Assembly (NCBI GenBank): GCA_039621445.1
Contig: CP154955.1
Location: 62,599,668 to 62,663,667, forward strand
Direction of reading: 5' to 3'
DNA from: Euglena gracilis
Taxonomy: Eukaryota > Euglenida > Euglenophyceae > Euglenales
Length of the DNA: 64,000 bases
How positions within the stretch are numbered: position 1 is the first letter of the stretch; each line of letters opens with the position of its first letter. Under the pieces are notes generated by a model that was not told the DNA's origin, did not search any database, and saw nothing but the letters and a program-made list of their open reading frames with translations. The position numbers were made by a program, and so were the translations under genes. Shown here one piece after another: positions 27,101 to 35,502 of the stretch.

Positions 27101-29891
27101 AGGCCGTTCGGGCCGGGAAACAGCAGTGCAAATGTACACACGCAAGGCAGGCAAATCTTGGCCAGTCACATGCCGTGTTCCAGTGAACACTCCACACTGC
27201 CTCTCACCACCAATTTCATCACCACGTAATCTTGGTGCAAATCAATGGTTGGCGTGAGGAATTGTGTTCGCCAGCCGTCACGGAGCAGGAGATGGTATCC
27301 CACAACTGATGTGTTTTGATGCGCGCATTTGCGCAAATAAACAAACTTTGTTTATGTGCTCTAAGGGCCCTACAAACACATCATTTTGAAGCGGTTTATT
27401 AACGTGTTGATGCGCGCATTTGCGCGAATGCGTGCATCAACAAAAGTGTCTTTTTTTTGCGCAATTGCGCGCACCAACACGTCCATCACGTTTTTAAACC
27501 TTCTGGTTCATGGTCCTTATTGGTGTCTTTTAACATGGAAGGAAAACGTACGTGTTTGGTGGGCGGAAATGTGCGCATCAAACGCATTTGGTGGTGCGCG
27601 CATTTGCGCAAATGCGCACATAAACAAATTTGTTGGTGCGCGCACTGGCACAGATAAACACGTCATTTTATCATCATCGGTTTACGTTTTATTTGCGCAA
27701 ATGCGCGCATCAAACACAATTGTTTTTATTTGCGCAATTGCGCCCATAAACACACATCAGTTGCGTGATGACTGCCTCACGTAGTCTGTGTGTCTGTGGT
27801 GTTGTTATCCAATGAGGCCCCGTGTGTTTTCACCGGTGGTGGCAGTGTCCCAGCCAGTTCAGGCAGCACGTCAGCACCGTTTCCAAGTGTCGTGACAAAA
27901 GGTGTGTGCCTCTCTCCCATTTGATGTACAACAGCACCAGTCTCACCCCCAGCCCTATTAACGTCACCTGGCAAGCAGCATGCACACCAGACCACTGGCA
28001 GTCAATCCCCTCCAGTGGAGGGGTGTCATAGCTCATATATCGTGTTCTGGGTGTCAGGGTACAGGGTCCCAGGGGTTACAAAAAAATCGTAAATTTGCGC
28101 AATTGCGCGCATCAAAAGGAAAAAAAGCTTAAGTGCGAATTCGGCCGCCTAAGAATTTGGAAACCTGAAGCCGCTGTTGACCTCGACGAACGTCCACATG
28201 GAAACGAATGAATGGATTGAATGAAGGACCCCTTTTTAAGCCAGGTTGTACAGGGGGCAAGCCATTTGAAGGTCAAACCAGCCGGTTAAAGGTGTCGGGT
28301 TGGCTTGAGGTCCCACTAGCCTAGGCAGCCAAAACTGTCAGTGTTTCATGTTTGTGTGTTTCAAGTACTGTTATAATGGCCCGATGCTTTGCTGGTTGAT
28401 TTCATGTGTTTTTAGAGCAGGGTGGGAAATTGATATCCGCAATGTTTCCTCAATTTTCCGCAATTTCTCCGCAGTTTTCCCCCTTTTTTCAGTTTTTTTC
28501 CCTTTCCGCAACTTCTCCGAATGAACCTGAGATGGATGGCGAAATGAGCTCCGGCAAGTTTCACACGGGAACCCTGGTGCATTTTTTGTTATTTTGTTGC
28601 AAATTTGCCAAAATTTGCCAAACTTCACAAATTTTGAAATTTCTGGTCCTTTTTTAGGTTTTTTCCCAATATCTGCATGAAAATAATTTCGACTTAGAAA
28701 TATTTTGCATCTTGGACCAGTTTTACCTGATATCAAAGTTTTTGTTAATCATTTGCCATTTTTGTATTTTTCCCCCAAGAAATTCCACGTTTCCAGAATC
28801 AACGCCATCCCAAAATTACCTTTTTGTTGAAAAAACGAATGTGAACAACGGCTCACAAATTTGGTCATTTTGCAATATAGCTGTAAATTTTGAATTCCAA
28901 ATACCGCAATTTCCACAATTTTTGCGCAATTTTTCTGAAGGCTTATCAATTCCCCCCCGGTTAAATTTGCTATCACAGTCTGCTGGGATTTTTTAGAGGT
29001 TGAACCCTCAGGGAGGATGAGGGAGTAGGGTGAGAAAATTTATTTTTTGTTACTCCCGCACATTTTCGGAGAAAGGGGGAAAGCGAAAAGCGCAGGGCGG
29101 GACATACACTTGGTAGCGGAGTTGGTTCAACGGTCGGACGACCAAAGCCCAATCAAAAAAGGGCGTACACACAGGCGAGGAGTTTCAGAAGACACAGAGC
29201 AGCTTCGGCCGCTTCGCCAGTCCCCCCCCCCCAGTCTTTAAAAAACCCTGCTCTCACCCGACCAATCAGCCAAGGCCCGCCAGGCCGATGCCCTCCTTTG
29301 GGCAGCCCTGAACCCTGCAATGCAGCCCGCGGTGTCGGTGGGAGTGGTTCCCGCGAGCTGTGTCGATTCCAGATATGGTTGGAAGCCGGGGGGAGGGGAC
29401 AGCCCCTGCCCACCCTCCCGTCCGCTTTGAGGATTGTCAGGGTGGGGCCAGAGCCAGAGGGGTGGAGGTTTGGACCGACTGAGCGGGGGGGAATGAAGGA
29501 TTTCTCGACTTTTTGCCGTGGTTTTTGCTTTTTCTGTTTTTTTTTGTATTTTGCCTGTGTTAAAGTGTTGGCTCAGGAATTGTAATTTCCCCAAGTCCGC
29601 AGCAGCTGTCCCATAAGGATGTCTTCTGTTCCCACCCACCTTTGTGCCATGTGCCCTCGGGGGTTTCGAGCCCTGTCGCTGCCCCACCCCCCATAGCTGC
29701 GGGCGCTGTACAATTTCGGGCTGATCGCGATGGAGGTGCCCCGGGACGACGCCAAGGCCCACCACTACAACGACCGCATGCTGGTGCCCGGGACGGCGCT
29801 CCACCGGGTTGTGTTCCACTTGGATCCGCCGTCTTGTGTGTGCCAAGATCCACTGGCCTGGTGGCTGAAGTGGTCCGGCTTCTTTGCGTGA
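13492..29891 (+). CDS. CofD/YvcK-like (UPF0052) protein, multi-exon gene
   Basis: About 15 exons spell a protein of the CofD/YvcK superfamily. Bacterial and archaeal relatives are 2-phospho-L-lactate transferases of F420 synthesis or nucleotide-sugar-binding YvcK. The role of eukaryotic members, such as yeast YNL011C, is not established. Seen in order: a hydrophobic N-terminal segment; [11 protein letters not shown] (phosphate-binding loop); [174 protein letters not shown]; stop TGA 29889-29891. Estimated length is about 560 residues, in the family range with extra insertions. Introns are a mix of GT-AG and CAG/CTG types. The start codon was not found; it lies in or upstream of the first listed exon. 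No promoter was recognised. The identity is strong; the molecular function is not implied. Confidence 0.9.
13623..13988 (+). other. candidate nonconventional intron
   Basis: ACT-CAGCGGGC...CCCCCCACTG-TGTCC. Removing it joins two frames at phase 0. The left end CAGCGGG partly matches the reverse complement of the right end, CAGTGGGG. No GT-AG alternative was found. Confidence 0.5.
13989..14068 (+). CDS. UPF0052 gene, exon 2
   Basis: Encodes [19 protein letters not shown] and DATVTEV, with the glycine-rich phosphate-binding loop of the family. The 3' boundary is uncertain: coding-like sequence continues to about 14090 (AATATRL), and a near repeat GTGGCCGC/GTGGCGGC occurs at the two exon edges. 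Confidence 0.8.
14442..14536 (+). CDS. UPF0052 gene, exon 3
   Basis: Encodes [14 protein letters not shown], then [16 protein letters not shown], the most conserved motif of the family. The donor CTGG|GTGTGA is conventional. The start could be as late as 14461. Confidence 0.9.
14644..14819. mobile_element. MITE family B, diverged copy
   Basis: Lies inside the GT-AG intron 14537-15305. Starts CCGGTCTGTACGGGAATCCC and ends TTCCTTATAACCCTG. It shares GTGGGTGGTGGGT, TTTTAAGGTCAAAATTTT and GCCATGATGGGTGGGG blocks with copies at 24467 and 42143. The ends are eroded. Confidence 0.6.
15306..15364 (+). CDS. UPF0052 gene, exon 4
   Basis: 59 bp after acceptor CCCACAG. Encodes [19 protein letters not shown], continuing RVLG from exon 3 across the split glycine codon. 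Confidence 0.92.
15365..16786 (+). other. nonconventional intron
   Basis: GGA-CAGGCGGGCCC...GGGCCCCCCTG-GCCCC. The two ends pair over 10 of 11 bases. Removal joins SHPRS to [14 protein letters not shown] in frame and in register with the family. The flanks GCTCCGGA and GCCCCAGC retain partial 8-bp similarity. It contains a (TGGA)n microsatellite at about 16664-16714. Confidence 0.85.
16664..16714. repeat. (TGGA)n microsatellite
   Basis: About 12 perfect copies of the tetranucleotide, inside an intron. Confidence 0.97.
16787..16886 (+). CDS. UPF0052 gene, exon 5
   Basis: Encodes [20 protein letters not shown], then [13 protein letters not shown]. It matches the helical segment following the GDIRSRL motif in fungal and plant family members. 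Confidence 0.9.
16887..17221 (+). other. nonconventional intron
   Basis: GAC-CAGGCAGGGGC...CCCCGGCCTG-CCGAC. The ends pair (CAGGCaGGGGC with CAGGCcGGGGC). Removal gives IVDGT|HPMWSGI, which is the family's IVEGxHxLWxGI motif, whereas GT-AG choices break the frame. A (CA)n tract lies at about 17036-17088. Confidence 0.9.
17222..17310 (+). CDS. UPF0052 gene, exon 6
   Basis: Encodes (H)[20 protein letters not shown], then FLTGLLPQF. The end at CTT-CAG is approximate, because a stop follows at 17335 and no GT donor is present. Confidence 0.88.
18112..18390. mobile_element. palindromic element, family J
   Basis: Ends GGGTGGGTGCTAGGGGCAGG and the inverse CCTGCTAGGGGCAGGCACCC...GCACCCACCC. The centre is the perfect hairpin CCCCGGCGCC-TTCG-GGCGCCGGGG. 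No coding. Confidence 0.7.
18545..18960. mobile_element. repeat family H, copy 1
   Basis: About 415 bp, collinear with 43690-44062: AAATAATTCCC near the left end, the inverse GGGAATTATTTGG at the right, and shared TTCTCATGAAATTTA, CCAGATGATCCAGAAAAA and TCGTCGGCCC. It ends just before the next exon. Confidence 0.75.
18979..19134 (+). CDS. UPF0052 gene, exon 7
   Basis: Encodes an Ala run from a (GGC)n repeat, then [20 protein letters not shown] and [13 protein letters not shown], the second signature block of the family. Both ends are approximate: no GT follows, and the start fits only if a 7-nt rather than 8-nt flank is removed at the preceding intron. Confidence 0.88.
19527..19576 (+). CDS. 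UPF0052 gene, exon 8
   Basis: Encodes [16 protein letters not shown], matching the VLPVINTN motif. The donor AAG|GTGCGG is conventional. The start at CAGCAG| is approximate. Confidence 0.88.
19900..19947 (+). CDS. UPF0052 gene, exon 9 (48 bp)
   Basis: Small exon after acceptor CTCCTCACAG. Encodes [16 protein letters not shown], exactly 16 codons. The left border is GT-AG and the right border is the CAG/CTG type. Confidence 0.9.
19948..20332 (+). other. nonconventional intron
   Basis: GTC-CAGACCAGTGCAC...GGGCACTGGGCTG-GCGGG. The ends pair as CAGACCAGTGCAC with CAGCCCAGTGCCC. Removal gives LIGQ|PDNISHP, the family motif GQxxISHP, in frame. Confidence 0.88.
20333..20593 (+). CDS. UPF0052 gene, exon 10
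   Basis: Begins [20 protein letters not shown] and continues as an Arg/Gly-rich, probably disordered insertion typical of this position in the family. The end at GGC-CAG is the only candidate in phase with exon 11, so the 3' half is less certain. Confidence 0.75.
20594..20730 (+). other. candidate nonconventional intron (137 bp)
   Basis: GGC-CAGGGCG...GGCGTCCTG-GCGGG. The ends pair over a short stretch (CAGGGCG with CAGGACG). Chosen because it is the only CAG start in phase. Confidence 0.55.
20731..20904 (+). CDS. UPF0052 gene, exon 11
   Basis: Encodes [37 protein letters not shown], then [18 protein letters not shown] and KDM. The last codon abuts a GT donor that is the first unit of a long (GT)n tract. 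Confidence 0.93.
20905..20994. repeat. (GT)n microsatellite at a splice donor
   Basis: About 45 GT units starting exactly at the 5' splice site of the intron 20905-22798, whose acceptor is CTCAATTCCAG. Confidence 0.95.
21647..22087. mobile_element. MITE family A, copy 3, with perfect 8-bp duplication
   Basis: 441 bp, ends CAGGGTTCGATATAAGGA and TCCTTATATCGAACCCTG, flanked by GGGGTGTC on both sides (21639-21646, 22088-22095). It carries two hairpins (CGGCGCTTTGCGCCG and CCGGCGCTTCGCGCCGG). It sits inside the GT-AG intron 20905-22798. Confidence 0.95.
22385..22684. repeat. inverted-end repeat family I, copy 1
   Basis: Begins CCCCCCCGGGAAACTGTCA and ends with the inverse TGACAGTTTCCCGGGGGGG. 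The interior is about four imperfect units of GGGAAACTGTCAGGGTCC plus GGTACCGGCCAACCTGTCAG. A shorter relative lies at 59645-59787. Confidence 0.8.
22799..22877 (+). CDS. UPF0052 gene, exon 12
   Basis: Encodes [20 protein letters not shown], then RETTWL, matching the KILILNGxxDRET block. The 3' end is ambiguous by one or two nucleotides. Confidence 0.92.
22878..23155 (+). other. nonconventional intron (ends ambiguous by 1-2 nt)
   Basis: CAGGCCCGG at the left pairs perfectly with CCGGGCCTG at the right. The reading frame is restored only if nine rather than eight flanking nucleotides are removed, giving [17 protein letters not shown]. Confidence 0.7.
23156..23214 (+). CDS. UPF0052 gene, exon 13
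   Basis: Encodes [19 protein letters not shown], aligning with the family's AVDFVRAICDAL helix, which is completed by ALNQ in the next exon. Confidence 0.85.
23215..24946 (+). other. nonconventional intron
   Basis: GCC-CAGGGGGCG...AGCCCCCTG-GCCCT. The ends CAGGGGGC pair perfectly. The flanks GCCACGCC and GCCCTGCC agree at 6 of 8. Removal gives VRAVCH|ALNQ. It contains (AT)n tracts at about 24076-24147 and a complete family B MITE. Confidence 0.9.
24467..24734. mobile_element. MITE family B, with 8-bp duplication
   Basis: 268 bp, CAGGGCTGTACAGGAA to TTCCCGTACAGCCCTG. The flanks TCCCAGAC and TCCCAGGC match at 7 of 8. It has a central hairpin GGCACC-TTCG-GGTGC after AGGTCAAAATTTTTCC. It is nested in the intron 23215-24946. 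Confidence 0.92.
24947..25051 (+). CDS. UPF0052 gene, exon 14
   Basis: Encodes [16 protein letters not shown], then [19 protein letters not shown], the family's YVTHLIYL segment. The donor CAG|GTGTCC is conventional. Confidence 0.92.
25165..28153. mobile_element. 3-kb element with ~73-bp inverted ends and AATTT duplication
   Basis: 2989 bp in the last intron of the UPF0052 gene. Ends CTTAGGCGGCCTAATTCGCA and the inverse TGCGAATTCGGCCGCCTAAG continue as inverted repeats for about 73 bp (25165-25237, 28080-28153). AATTT flanks both sides. The motif GATGCGCGCATTTGCGCAAA and variants recurs some 20 times in both orientations in the outer parts. The middle (26390-27290) carries minus-strand protein-like frames (26766-26299; 27197-26913) with apparent frame breaks and no recognisable transposase. 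A 274-codon Pro/Ser-rich minus-strand frame (26010-25186) may be chance. Confidence 0.88.
28418..28960. mobile_element. element family F, copy 1
   Basis: Begins CAGGGTGGGAAATTGATATC, then repeated CCGCAATTT units, and ends GCTTATCAATTCCCCCCC. Related to 40202-40745 and 54769-55310. The right CTG is lost and no duplication can be read. Confidence 0.7.
29697..29891 (+). CDS. UPF0052 gene, last exon
   Basis: After acceptor CCCCATAG. Encodes [39 protein letters not shown], then a Cys/Trp-rich tail ending in [22 protein letters not shown] matches the family's DVExLxxLGIxxIxV C-terminus. The family's C-terminal homology ends near ALHRVV, so the tail is lineage-specific or the true end is slightly different. 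Confidence 0.85.
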   Translation: MRALYNFGLIAMEVPRDDAKAHHYNDRMLVPGTALHRVVFHLDPPSCVCQDPLAWWLKWSGFFA

Positions 29892-32800
29892 TAACCCCTC
29901 AAAAAAGATCTTGCAACCCCTCACGCAAACTCCAACGCTGCGGAACACTTGATATTTGTGAACAGAATGCAGGAACACATTTGTGAAGAAATCCCAAAGC
30001 AAAGCAATTATCGGTTACCAAAGGGCAGCGTTGATCCTGCCCGGGGGGGGTCCAGCCAGCCAGCCAGCACCTATTTTCCAGCCAGCAGCTCCCAGCCAGG
30101 CAGCAGACCCCCCCCCCCTGGGGTCAAGTGTGGACCCCCCAAAAAATGAAAACTGGGGTCAAACATGGTCAAACATGGCCAAAAATTACCATTTCTGATG
30201 GGTTTTTTTTTTATTATTTTCACCTCAGCATTTTGGTTGACAATGCACATTCCAGTTGGAGTTGGGCTTTTTTGCCGGTTTTTGGGAGTCAGCCGACTGG
30301 ACAAAAGGTGCTTGACCCCCCCCCCCCCTGGGGTGTCCAGGGGAGTGGGTTGTACCGGCTGCTGGGTTGGACCCAACTGGCAGGACCCCCGTGGGGGGGG
30401 GGGCTTTGGAAATTCCCTGCTGTCAGTGCGCCAGGTCGCCGGCGTCCCGTCCAATGAAAGCTATGCGCAGCTGCCTTGAGGGGTGGGAGGTGCGGCAGAT
30501 GTGCGAGATCAAGCGGCGGTCCTTCAGCTCCACGGCCAGGCCGACCACTCCCTCGTGTTGCTCATGTGCCTCGCAAAGAAATGGCGACACCACTGCTCTT
30601 CCTGTTGCTTTTGCTGTCATGTCCACCAACCTATTAACTCCCGCCAAGGACGTTGAATTGTTATTGTCTGATTTTGCTTCTGTTTTTATGACTTGTTGGT
30701 ACTGTGCTGGTGTCTTATACCTTTTTTATTTTTTTCAGAAATTTTTATTCAAATGATTACAACCCCTGAATGGATGCTGTGCACACTAGGCATCTATTTT
30801 AGTCAAAGCCCCGAGGGGTGGGTGGTTCCTGGGCTGGATCCCCCCCGGGGGGTGGCACCCAGCCCACGGGGGAGGGGGGGGGCAGGGTCGACCCCCCGAA
30901 GCGCCGGAAAAAATTTGAGGGGTTCAAAAAGTGCCCCCTATTTTATTCTCAGGTTATTTTTTTTCACAAAAACATATGATAAAGACATTGGTTCCAGGGG
31001 GGGGTCCCCTGGCCCAGTGTGCAGCTGCTGTGTTTGGGGGCTGCCTGGGGTCGCCTATGCTGGGACCGATGGGTCCGATGCCCCTGCCGTCCCCCATGCA
31101 GAGCCCGAAGCCCCCTCCCCCGGTCCCTCCCCACCGCCCCCCGCCCCTGTTCGCCACGACACTGATCAGGCAGCTTTATGAGAAATAGAGCAACTGTAAA
31201 TTGAAACAATGTAGGTGCATTCATGTCACATGTCTACAGATGTGTGTATCCGCATTGGGTGGACAAAAAATACAAGAGACAAAAGTTGCAGGAAAAATAT
31301 TAGGGCAAAATTTATGGGAAATTTTTGAATTTTGAAAGAATTTTTGGGTAATTTCACCATTTCGGGGGAAATGTTTACTTTTTCTCACTTGTAATGAATA
31401 TTTTTTTTGGTAAAAGCTCACTCAAAATTCCAAAAAAGAATGATCAAAATGGATTCCTGATGGTCTTTTTGAGCTGTTTCATTACAAAATGAATCACAAA
31501 AACATCATAAACCTTGGCTTGTTTGTGTGTTAAGTTTGACGACCTCTTGGCTGCCCCAAACGGCCTAGGATGATATTGTTTCCACGGTTGTCCAAGGCTG
31601 CAATGGTTCCGAAATTTCTCATTTCTTATCGAGTTGATGCAGAGAGGGTCTGACCCCCCTGATTATTGACCAAGTGTCCTCTGTCGCTAAATTGTTGGGG
31701 GAAACGGCGCTCAGTTGTGTGGGTGCTTGCATTGTGGTCAACATTCAAGGATTTGTTGCCACCCAATTTTGTTTGGTTCACATGAAAGAAGTAGTGTCTC
31801 TCAGTAGCTTTGTCATATTGAACGCGGTCGAGAACCCAAAAAAAAGTCAACCGTTTTTTGACGAGTTGGGTGACTGGGCGAAGGTCCAAGGACGCCAGAA
31901 ATCACTCTTTTTCCCGATGTCGACCCGTTTTTTGCCAAACGTTTTTTCGGCCGTGTTTCCTGCGGATGGGCAGTTGTTGCTGTTTTTTTTTTTTTGCTCA
32001 AGCACACCGCACGCGTGTCTACTTCGGCGTGCGTGACATTGTGAACACGGTGGCCTGGCACGGGCGCCGCCGGCGGCCCCTCCCACGCCCTCCTCCGCGC
32101 CCTCTCCCCTGAGGGCGGTTCTTTCTTTGTGAGGCGTGGGCTCTCCGAGGCCGCTCTGCTCCACACGTGATGCCTGCGAGGAGTGGGTGTGACGACATGG
32201 AGTGGGTTGGGACTCCCCCCTCCAACGGATTCCCCGACTCCAGCGCCCATTGCTGATGTGTGGATCTGTCTGGCGATCATGTTTGTGCATACACAAAACA
32301 CGTGTTTTATAGCGAGTCGCAGGAAGTGTGCAACGTGTGGGGACCACAGGGTCTCTTCACCCCCAGAAAAACAGAACTCGATGTATCTCGTTCGGCTGAG
32401 TGATGTGCATCTGTTTACAACACAAACAGGTCTGTTTTTGCCACAACTCCTCTGTGGGGGCCTGGGTTCATGCCACTCCCAAATGTGTATATGTGTCTAG
32501 ACGTTGGACACACTGCACTCCATCGTTTCATTTTGTGTGCGATAAAGAGGCTCAGCCGCCACCCCTCCCGCACTCCACACTGCCACATCTCCCCCGCCAT
32601 TAACACACCCCCACTCGCAGACACGTGCACATGCGCGTGGGGCTGTGTTGTGTGGGTCTTCCCCGTCCCCGGCCAGCTGTTCGTTTCAGGTTTCAGGTGG
32701 TTGTTGTACCTCTGGGCAACGTCGCACCCTGTCAATGTTGCAGGGAGAGCTGGCTTCTCTTCTCCCCCCCCAAAGGGCAATCAATGGCATCTAGGGTGTG

Positions 32801-33021
32801 TTAAGGCTGTCGCTCCAGGGAAATTCGCACTCATTAACCAAGATACATACCCCCTCCTGGGTTTTTGCTCCCCTCCTCTTTACATACAACATTTGGCCTC
32901 CCTAAAGTTGGCCTTCGGCCTTAACTTGCCACCTTACCCCCATTTTGGGGGGGGGTTGGCCTTTTTTGTGCATGGCCCACCAAACTTCATAGCATGCGAG
33001 GTTGGCCTTTAAGATTGGCCC

Positions 33022-33429
33022 CAGGGTTCGATATAAGGAGGGCGTACATGGTTTAGGTGGGGGGGTGTCCCCCCCAACCCCCCCCCCCTCCTGGCCCGCA
33101 GGGGGGGGTCCGGACCACCCCCCCCCCCACCTGTAAGGGGGTCCGGACCGACCCTCGGGGGGTACCCGGGACCCCCCCCCCCCCAAAAGGGTCAGTTTTT
33201 TCCTCCGGCGCTTTGCGCCGAAAATTTTTTGCATTTTTGGCCAATTTTTGCCCAAAAAGTGCCCAAAATGGCACTTTTGGTCGTTTTGGGGGGGGTCAAA
33301 AATTTTCGGTCACCCTGACCGCGCCACTGTTTAGGTGGGGGGGGGTGTCCCCCCCCCCCCCCCCCTCCTGGCCCGCAGGGGGGGGGGGTCCGGACCACCC
33401 CCCCCCTCCTCTCCTTATATCGAACCCTG
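33022..33429. mobile_element. MITE family A, copy 4
   Basis: 408 bp, CAGGGTTCGATATAAGGA to TCCTTATATCGAACCCTG. The flanks ATTGGCCC and GTTGGCCC match at 7 of 8. Strongly similar to copy 3 throughout, including the CGGCGCTTTGCGCCG hairpin and CCCAAAATGGCACTTTTGG. Confidence 0.95.
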
Positions 33430-33757
33430 GTTGGCCCCTGACCTTCAATTTGTGCCCAAACCAAGCACCTGGGGAGGGCAGCATGAGCAACCTGGAGAAA
33501 TGTGACAGCCCCAACCCTACACCCCCTCCAGTTAACAACCACCAATGGGAAATGTCCACCGCTTTGCGAAATATACCGATGCCAGGGTCTGCAGGCAAGA
33601 TGCTGGAGCTGGGCTTTCTGGCTCGCAAAAGTGCGCATCCTCATCCGATTTGTTTGTCAGTCCCCACACGTTTTTTTTTCCCCACAGGGTTTGCCGCTTT
33701 CTGAGGATCGTCAGAGGGAGGAGGATTACACCTTCCCCAATTTTTGTTTTTGTTTTT

Positions 33758-33818
<61 letters not shown>

Positions 33819-33840
33819 TTTTTTTTTTTTTTATTTTTTT
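33758..33840. repeat. poly-T tract
   Basis: More than 70 T with a few interruptions. It reads as poly-A on the minus strand, so it could be the tail of a retroposed sequence, but no body with a duplication is evident. Confidence 0.95.
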
Positions 33841-35293
33841 GTTTTTTTTTTTGTGTCCAAAAATTTCGCCTGCTGTTTTGTGGGACATTTCAGTTCAGGG
33901 AGCATAAAATGTTTCCTGGGGATCTTGCAATCCTCACCAGGCGAAAGGCTGGGCAGCCAACAAAACCAGACTCCCAAATTCACCCTCCAACCCTCCAACA
34001 ACCCTCCAACGGCATACAGCAGCGGGGGAGGGAGATAGAAATCTCTTTGCAAAATTCCAATAAAAAAATTACTCAGAATTTAATTTCAAATGAACACCCC
34101 CAAAATAAGCTCCCCAAAAAGTAAACCCCCTGCCTAATTTCGGCAAATCCAAAAGCCAGACCCCCAAAAAATCCCTCAGGATTTTTTTGAGAATTTCGAA
34201 GAAAGACCCCCCCCCAAAACTAAGAAGTGATTTTGCTTGTGTTAAAATTTGGCATTTTCGGAAACAATTCTTGTGCATTGCCCAAAATCACCCATTTTTG
34301 GACTTGTTTGTGGACCTCTTGCAGGAAATTTTGTCGACCAAATTTTTCGGGAAAGTCTGAAAGGTCGACCCCCCACCTCCAAAAAACCCCTTTTCACCCA
34401 CCTCCCAAAAAACCCATTTTCAGCGATGGACCTGAATGGGGGGGGGCATTTTGAGCAATGCACAAAGTGGTGTCGCACGCTTTTTTTTATGTTTCTGGGA
34501 ACCCCCAGAAATGGTATTTATGAGATCTGGGAAGGTCAAGGAGAGAGAATAATAAGAGTCCCCAAAAACAAAACAAGTCTCGCAACTCCAGTTGGAGGCT
34601 CAACAGACCCAATATAGGACCTTGAGTTTTATTTTGGGGCTATTGGACGACGGTTCCAACGCCCCCCCCTCCCAGTGTTCCCATGCCCTCCCTCCCTGCA
34701 CCCCATCCACTCCCATACCCACACCCCTCGTAACAGCCCACCGCACACTCCCTGCCTGTACATTAGCCCCTCCTGCTGAGCTGTTATCGGGCCCCTAGGG
34801 CCAGCTGTTTGGATTGAAAGACCACATGCAGGCACCAATGGGGAAAGTGCAGAAAGGTGGGTGGTGGTGTTATGTTTGGGGCCGACACACCCATGAGGGC
34901 AATTGCTTACACATTCACCCCCCCCCCACTTATAACCCCTGGGGGTTAGAGGATCCTGATTGGTGGTCGGCCCCAAGGGGGGGTCAAAAATACCCCCTGT
35001 TTTCGCACCAGGGGCAAACAAGGTATTTTGGGCAATTTGATGAGCTTTTGCAAAAACGTCACAAGTTGGCATGCCTACTTATCCTGTTTTTTTTGGCATA
35101 CCGTGGGATTTTTGGCACATTTTTTTACCTTTTGCTTCTTCATCATTTTTCCATCTGGAGGAGGGGGCTAAACGTCACTGTTTGGTGGTTGGGCCCAGGG
35201 GGGGATATAAGTGGGGCGGGGCGGGTTTATAGGAGGGGCCATAATTGTTGTTGCAGAAGGAAAAAGTGAAGCCTGTGGCAGAGAGCTCCTGTG

Positions 35294-35502
35294 CAGGCTT
35301 CTTCTTGAGTCAGAAGCCCCCCCCCCCCCCGGGAGGTCCTGGACCAGAGGGCTGCGTATGGGTTTCGGCGTGAAGTGCCCGAAATTTTTGGAAAATGCCC
35401 TCAGACGGCCTGATTTTGGGGGGTTCCCCCCTGGGGGGTCCCACGTTGGGCTGGGTGGGTGGAGGAACCCTCTCCCCTCCGGGAGTCTTAAAAAGAAGCC
35501 TG
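35294..35502. mobile_element. MITE family D, copy 1
   Basis: 209 bp, begins CAGGCTTCTTCTTGAG and ends CTTAAAAAGAAGCCTG. The flanks CTCCTGTG and CCCCTGTG match at 7 of 8. The interior shares AATGCCCTCAGA, CCCGATTTTGGGG-like and TGGGCTGGGTGGGTGG blocks with 46588-46775. Confidence 0.9.

Noticed and set aside
29100-29160. tRNA-like stretch GTAGCGGAGTTGGTTCAACG
   Set aside because: No matching T arm or acceptor stem downstream.
31010-31188. Pro-rich terminal exon ending TLIRQLYEK
   Set aside because: Open on both strands, no family resemblance and no partner exon; mentioned only within the intergenic entry.
33502-34124. Phe-rich open frames
   Set aside because: Translation of the poly-T tract.
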